Source: Amycolatopsis sp. cg9
GTDB taxonomy: Bacteria > Actinomycetota > Actinomycetes > Mycobacteriales > Pseudonocardiaceae
Reading direction: 5' to 3'
NCBI RefSeq assembly: GCF_041346945.1
Contig: NZ_CP166850.1
Coordinates: 4,092,001-4,156,000, forward strand
DNA length: 64,000 nucleotides
Positions 61,599-64,000 of this stretch are shown in pieces (positions within the stretch are counted from its first letter, which is position 1; each line of letters opens with the position of its first letter). The notes beneath the pieces were generated by a model. It had not been told where the DNA came from. It saw only the letters and a list, made by a program, of their open reading frames with translations, and made no database searches. Made by a program: the position numbers and the translations under genes.

Positions 61599-63188
61599 GT
61601 GAGACGTGCCAGTTTTGCCGTGGTCGCCGCCGCCGCGGTGGCGGCCGCGCTCGTGGCCGCGCCAGGTGCGACCGCCGCGACCGCTGCGCCGGCCGCGCCG
61701 GCCGCGCCCGCGTCGATCGCCTGGGGTGCGTGCACCGATCCGACGCTCGTCGCCGCCGGGGCCGAGTGCGGGTTCCTGGGGGTGCCGCTGGACTACCGCA
61801 AGCCGGGCGGGGAGCAGGTGCAGCTCGCCGTCAGCCGCGTCAAGCACAAGGTTCCGGACGCGCAGTACCAGGGGGTCATGCTCACCAACCCGGGCGGGCC
61901 CGGCGGGTCCGGCCTGCTGCTGGCCACCCGTGGGCCGCGCGTGCCCAACCACGCCGGGGACGCCTACGACTGGGTCGGCTTCGACCCGCGCGGTGTCGGT
62001 TCCAGCAAGCCCGCGCTGAGCTGCGACCCGAACTACATGGACTACGACCGGCCCGAGTACGTGCCGATCACCCCGCAGCTGGAGAAGACCTGGCTGAACC
62101 GCTCCAAGGGGTACGCCGAGGCCTGCGCGAAGAACAACTCCAAGGCCCTGCTGGAGAACATGAAGACGACCGACACGGTCCAGGACATGGATTCCATCCG
62201 GAAGGCGCTCGGCCAGAAGCAGCTGAACTTCTACGGCTACTCCTACGGCACCTACCTCGGCCAGGTCTACGGCTCGCTGTACCCGCAGAACGTGCGCCGG
62301 ATGGTGCTCGACTCGACGGTCGACCCGCGCGGTGTCTGGTACGGCGACAACCTCAACCAGGACGTCGCCTTCGACAAGAACATCCTCATCTGGTTCGGCT
62401 GGCTCGCCCAGCACGACGACGTCTACCACCTCGGCAAGACGCAGTCGGCGGTGCAGCGGGTGGTCAACGAGCAGCTGCTCAAGACGTCCTTCAACCCGGC
62501 CGGTGGCGTGATCGGGCCGGACGAGATCCTCGACGTCATCCAGCAGGCCAGCTACTACCAGCTGCGGTGGACGCTGCTGGGCGACGCGCTGTCGCGGTTC
62601 GTGAACAACGGTGACTGGCAGAACTGGAAGACGCTGTTCGAGGCGTTCGGCGGCCGCGGCGACGACAACGGCTACGCGGTCTACCTCGCCGTGCAGTGCA
62701 CCGACGTCCAGTGGCCGCAGAGCTGGAACCAGTGGAAGCGCGACAACTGGCGGACCTTCGCCAAGGCGCCGTACTTCACCTGGCAGAACGCCTGGTTCAA
62801 CGCGCCCTGCCTGTACTGGCCCGCGAAGGCCGGGACGCCGACCAAGATCGACGGTCGCGGCGTGCAGAGCGTCCTGATGATCGACGAGACGCTCGACGCG
62901 GCGACGCCGTACGAGGGCAGCCTCGAGGTCCGCAGCCGGTTCCCGGGCGCTTCGCTGATCGCGGAGCCGGGCGGCACCAGCCACGCGATCACCCCGCGCG
63001 GCAACGCCTGCGTCGACAACAAGATCGCCGACTACCTGGCGACGGGTGCGCTCCCGGCCCGCAAGCCGGGTCGCACGGCCGACGTCGAGTGCGCCCCGCT
63101 GCCGCAGCCGACGCCGCCGGCGCCGACCGCCGCGAAGGCCGACGTAGCCGCGACACAGGGCCTCGTCGCCGGGCGGTTCACCGGCTGA
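61599..63188 (+). CDS. Secreted alpha/beta hydrolase, tripeptidyl aminopeptidase-type
   Basis: 529 residues from GTG 61599 with GGGAGAAAA upstream. A signal peptide with a long Ala stretch precedes the catalytic domain. Oxyanion N-P-G-G-P-G-G-S-G, nucleophile Ser215 in G-Y-S-Y-G-T-Y, and a late T-S-H-A-I His match the S33-type SlpD/Tap tripeptidyl aminopeptidases of streptomycetes. It trims tripeptides from extracellular protein. A strong hairpin follows. Confidence 0.9.
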   Translation: MRRASFAVVAAAAVAAALVAAPGATAATAAPAAPAAPASIAWGACTDPTLVAAGAECGFLGVPLDYRKPGGEQVQLAVSRVKHKVPDAQYQGVMLTNPGGPGGSGLLLATRGPRVPNHAGDAYDWVGFDPRGVGSSKPALSCDPNYMDYDRPEYVPITPQLEKTWLNRSKGYAEACAKNNSKALLENMKTTDTVQDMDSIRKALGQKQLNFYGYSYGTYLGQVYGSLYPQNVRRMVLDSTVDPRGVWYGDNLNQDVAFDKNILIWFGWLAQHDDVYHLGKTQSAVQRVVNEQLLKTSFNPAGGVIGPDEILDVIQQASYYQLRWTLLGDALSRFVNNGDWQNWKTLFEAFGGRGDDNGYAVYLAVQCTDVQWPQSWNQWKRDNWRTFAKAPYFTWQNAWFNAPCLYWPAKAGTPTKIDGRGVQSVLMIDETLDAATPYEGSLEVRSRFPGASLIAEPGGTSHAITPRGNACVDNKIADYLATGALPARKPGRTADVECAPLPQPTPPAPTAAKADVAATQGLVAGRFTG

Positions 63189-63206
63189 CCTGCGGAAACC
63201 CTGACG

Positions 63207-63242
63207 AACGGGGTGCCGGGCACGCTGCCCGGCACCCCGTTT
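63207..63242 (+). terminator. Terminator hairpin after the aminopeptidase
   Basis: Perfect 16-bp stem (begins AACGGGGTGCCGGGCA) with a CGC loop, then TTT at most. Strong stem, weak T-tract, the common actinobacterial form. Confidence 0.75.
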
Positions 63243-63267
63243 CGCGTTCTCTTCACCGCCGTGGGCT

Positions 63268-63298
63268 TTGAGTCTGCGCGGACTTTGTGTTACAAAGT
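63268..63298 (+). promoter_or_regulatory. Promoter and operator of the ABC exporter operon
   Basis: TTGAGT (63268-63273), 17-nt spacer, TACAAA (63291-63296). An inverted repeat ACTTTGT-gtt-ACAAAGT (63282-63298) covers the spacer end and the -10, fitting a repressor site. The regulator is not in the window. Confidence 0.6.
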
Positions 63299-63342
63299 GA
63301 GCCATCGAGTTTGAAACGCAAAGTCCACGAAAGGAGGACGCC

Positions 63343-64000
63343 ATGACTGGGGGACCGGCGTTCGCACTCCACGGCCTGACCAAGCGGTTCGGCCGGGTCA
63401 CGGCGGTCGGCGGCGTGTCCGTCGAGGTCGCGCGCGGCGAGGTCGTCGCGCTGCTCGGGCCGAACGGCGCGGGCAAGTCGACCACCGTCGACATGCTGCT
63501 CGGCCTGACCAAGCCGGACGCGGGGGAGGTGACCGTCGCCGGGGGCAGCCCGCGCGAGGCCGTCGACCGGGGGCTGGTCGGCGCGATGATGCAGAACGGC
63601 GCGCTGCTGCCGGACGCCACGGTCGGCGAGATCGTCGACCTGATCGTCTCGACGCACGCGAAGCCGCTGCCCGCGGCCGAGGTGATCGCCCGCGCCGGCC
63701 TGACTGACCTGGTCAAACGCCGCTGCGGCAAGCTTTCCGGCGGCGAGCGGCAGCGGGTCCGGTTCGCGCTCGCGCTGGCCGGCGACCCGCAGCTGCTCGT
63801 GCTCGACGAGCCGACCGCCGCGATGGACGTCGACGGCAGGCGCGCGTTCTGGGCGGCCATCCGCGAGTTCGCCGCGACCGGCCGGACCGTCCTGTTCGCG
63901 ACGCACTACCTCGCCGAGGCCGAGGACTACGCCGACCGCGTCGTGCTGATGCGCCACGGCGCCGTCGTCGCCGACGGCCCGGTCGCCGAGATCCGGGCCG
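63343..64000 (+). CDS. ABC transporter ATP-binding protein (partial)
   Basis: 219 codons visible from ATG 63343 (AGGAGG upstream), open at the window end. Walker A G39-P-N-G-A-G-K45-S-T, signature L-S-G-G-E-R-Q-R, Walker B L-L-V-L-D-E-P-T and the switch His in A-T-H-Y-L-A-E are complete. The sequence is of the drug/lipid exporter type (DrrA-like, CcmA family), whose permease gene should lie just beyond 64000. Controlled by the operator at 63282-63298. Confidence 0.9.
   Translation, partial: MTGGPAFALHGLTKRFGRVTAVGGVSVEVARGEVVALLGPNGAGKSTTVDMLLGLTKPDAGEVTVAGGSPREAVDRGLVGAMMQNGALLPDATVGEIVDLIVSTHAKPLPAAEVIARAGLTDLVKRRCGKLSGGERQRVRFALALAGDPQLLVLDEPTAAMDVDGRRAFWAAIREFAATGRTVLFATHYLAEAEDYADRVVLMRHGAVVADGPVAEIRA

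Noticed and set aside
61191..63860. 889-codon minus-strand frame
   Set aside because: Antisense to aminopeptidase and ABC ATPase, no motifs.

Overview
The window is high-GC actinobacterial chromosome. Leaderless TANNNT promoters placed 6-7 nt before start codons, a wide secreted enzyme set, a mycobacterial-type ini locus, an actinobacterial SOS box and the recurring CCAC(A/T)GTGGA word suggest Pseudonocardiaceae, most likely Amycolatopsis; this is an inference, since no rRNA is present. One tRNA (Ala-GGC) was found. I saw no intact insertion sequence, prophage or CRISPR array.

Layout. 1-8036: partial minus-strand gene, a Tat-type vanadium-haloperoxidase/PAP2-like protein, an LLM flavin oxidoreductase divergent from a LysR regulator, a large secreted subtilase and a LuxR-type regulator. 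8370-15823: tight operon NfeD - flotillin - 1,623-residue DUF3686/AAA ATPase. 15862-20536: aldo/keto reductase behind a MerR-type promoter, an SDR, a GlxA-type regulator divergent from an HD hydrolase, then a decaying NmrA/MarR pair. 20886-25047: tRNA-Ala, RICIN/beta-helix secreted protein, HdeD-like protein, RNase Z. 25058-29618: response regulator fused to a thioredoxin-reductase-like flavoprotein, a cyclic-nucleotide-binding histidine kinase and a carboxylesterase. 29701-34076: four-gene TelA operon with a VWA lipoprotein. 34138-38374: orphan SOS box, LmeA-like protein, small membrane protein, ornithine-cyclodeaminase homologue divergent from a pentapeptide protein, and a sulfite-oxidase-like/ferredoxin-reductase pair. 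38741-46676: ini-like locus (MalT/LuxR regulator, Hsp70-like protein, IniB, dynamin-like IniA and IniC). 46825-52917: two WYL regulators with divergent enzymes, and an acyl-CoA ligase/TetR pair. 53075-55325: GH8 glycosidase and Gfo/Idh oxidoreductase. 55422-59709: polar amino-acid ABC importer whose last gene fuses a class V aminotransferase to a YheO/DauR DNA-binding region. 59764-61423: EACC1 plus beta-propeller, a reduced conflict-type system. 61599-64000: secreted tripeptidyl aminopeptidase and the start of an ABC exporter ATPase.

How genes work together: many operons are coupled by ATGA, GTGA or TGATG overlaps. Several regulators have visible palindromes in the gap shared with their likely targets. 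The strongest candidates for under-described biology are the NfeD-flotillin-ATPase operon, the EACC1/propeller pair, the transporter with a fused enzyme-regulator, and the kinase/REC-flavoprotein pair whose flavoprotein lacks the CxxC centre.
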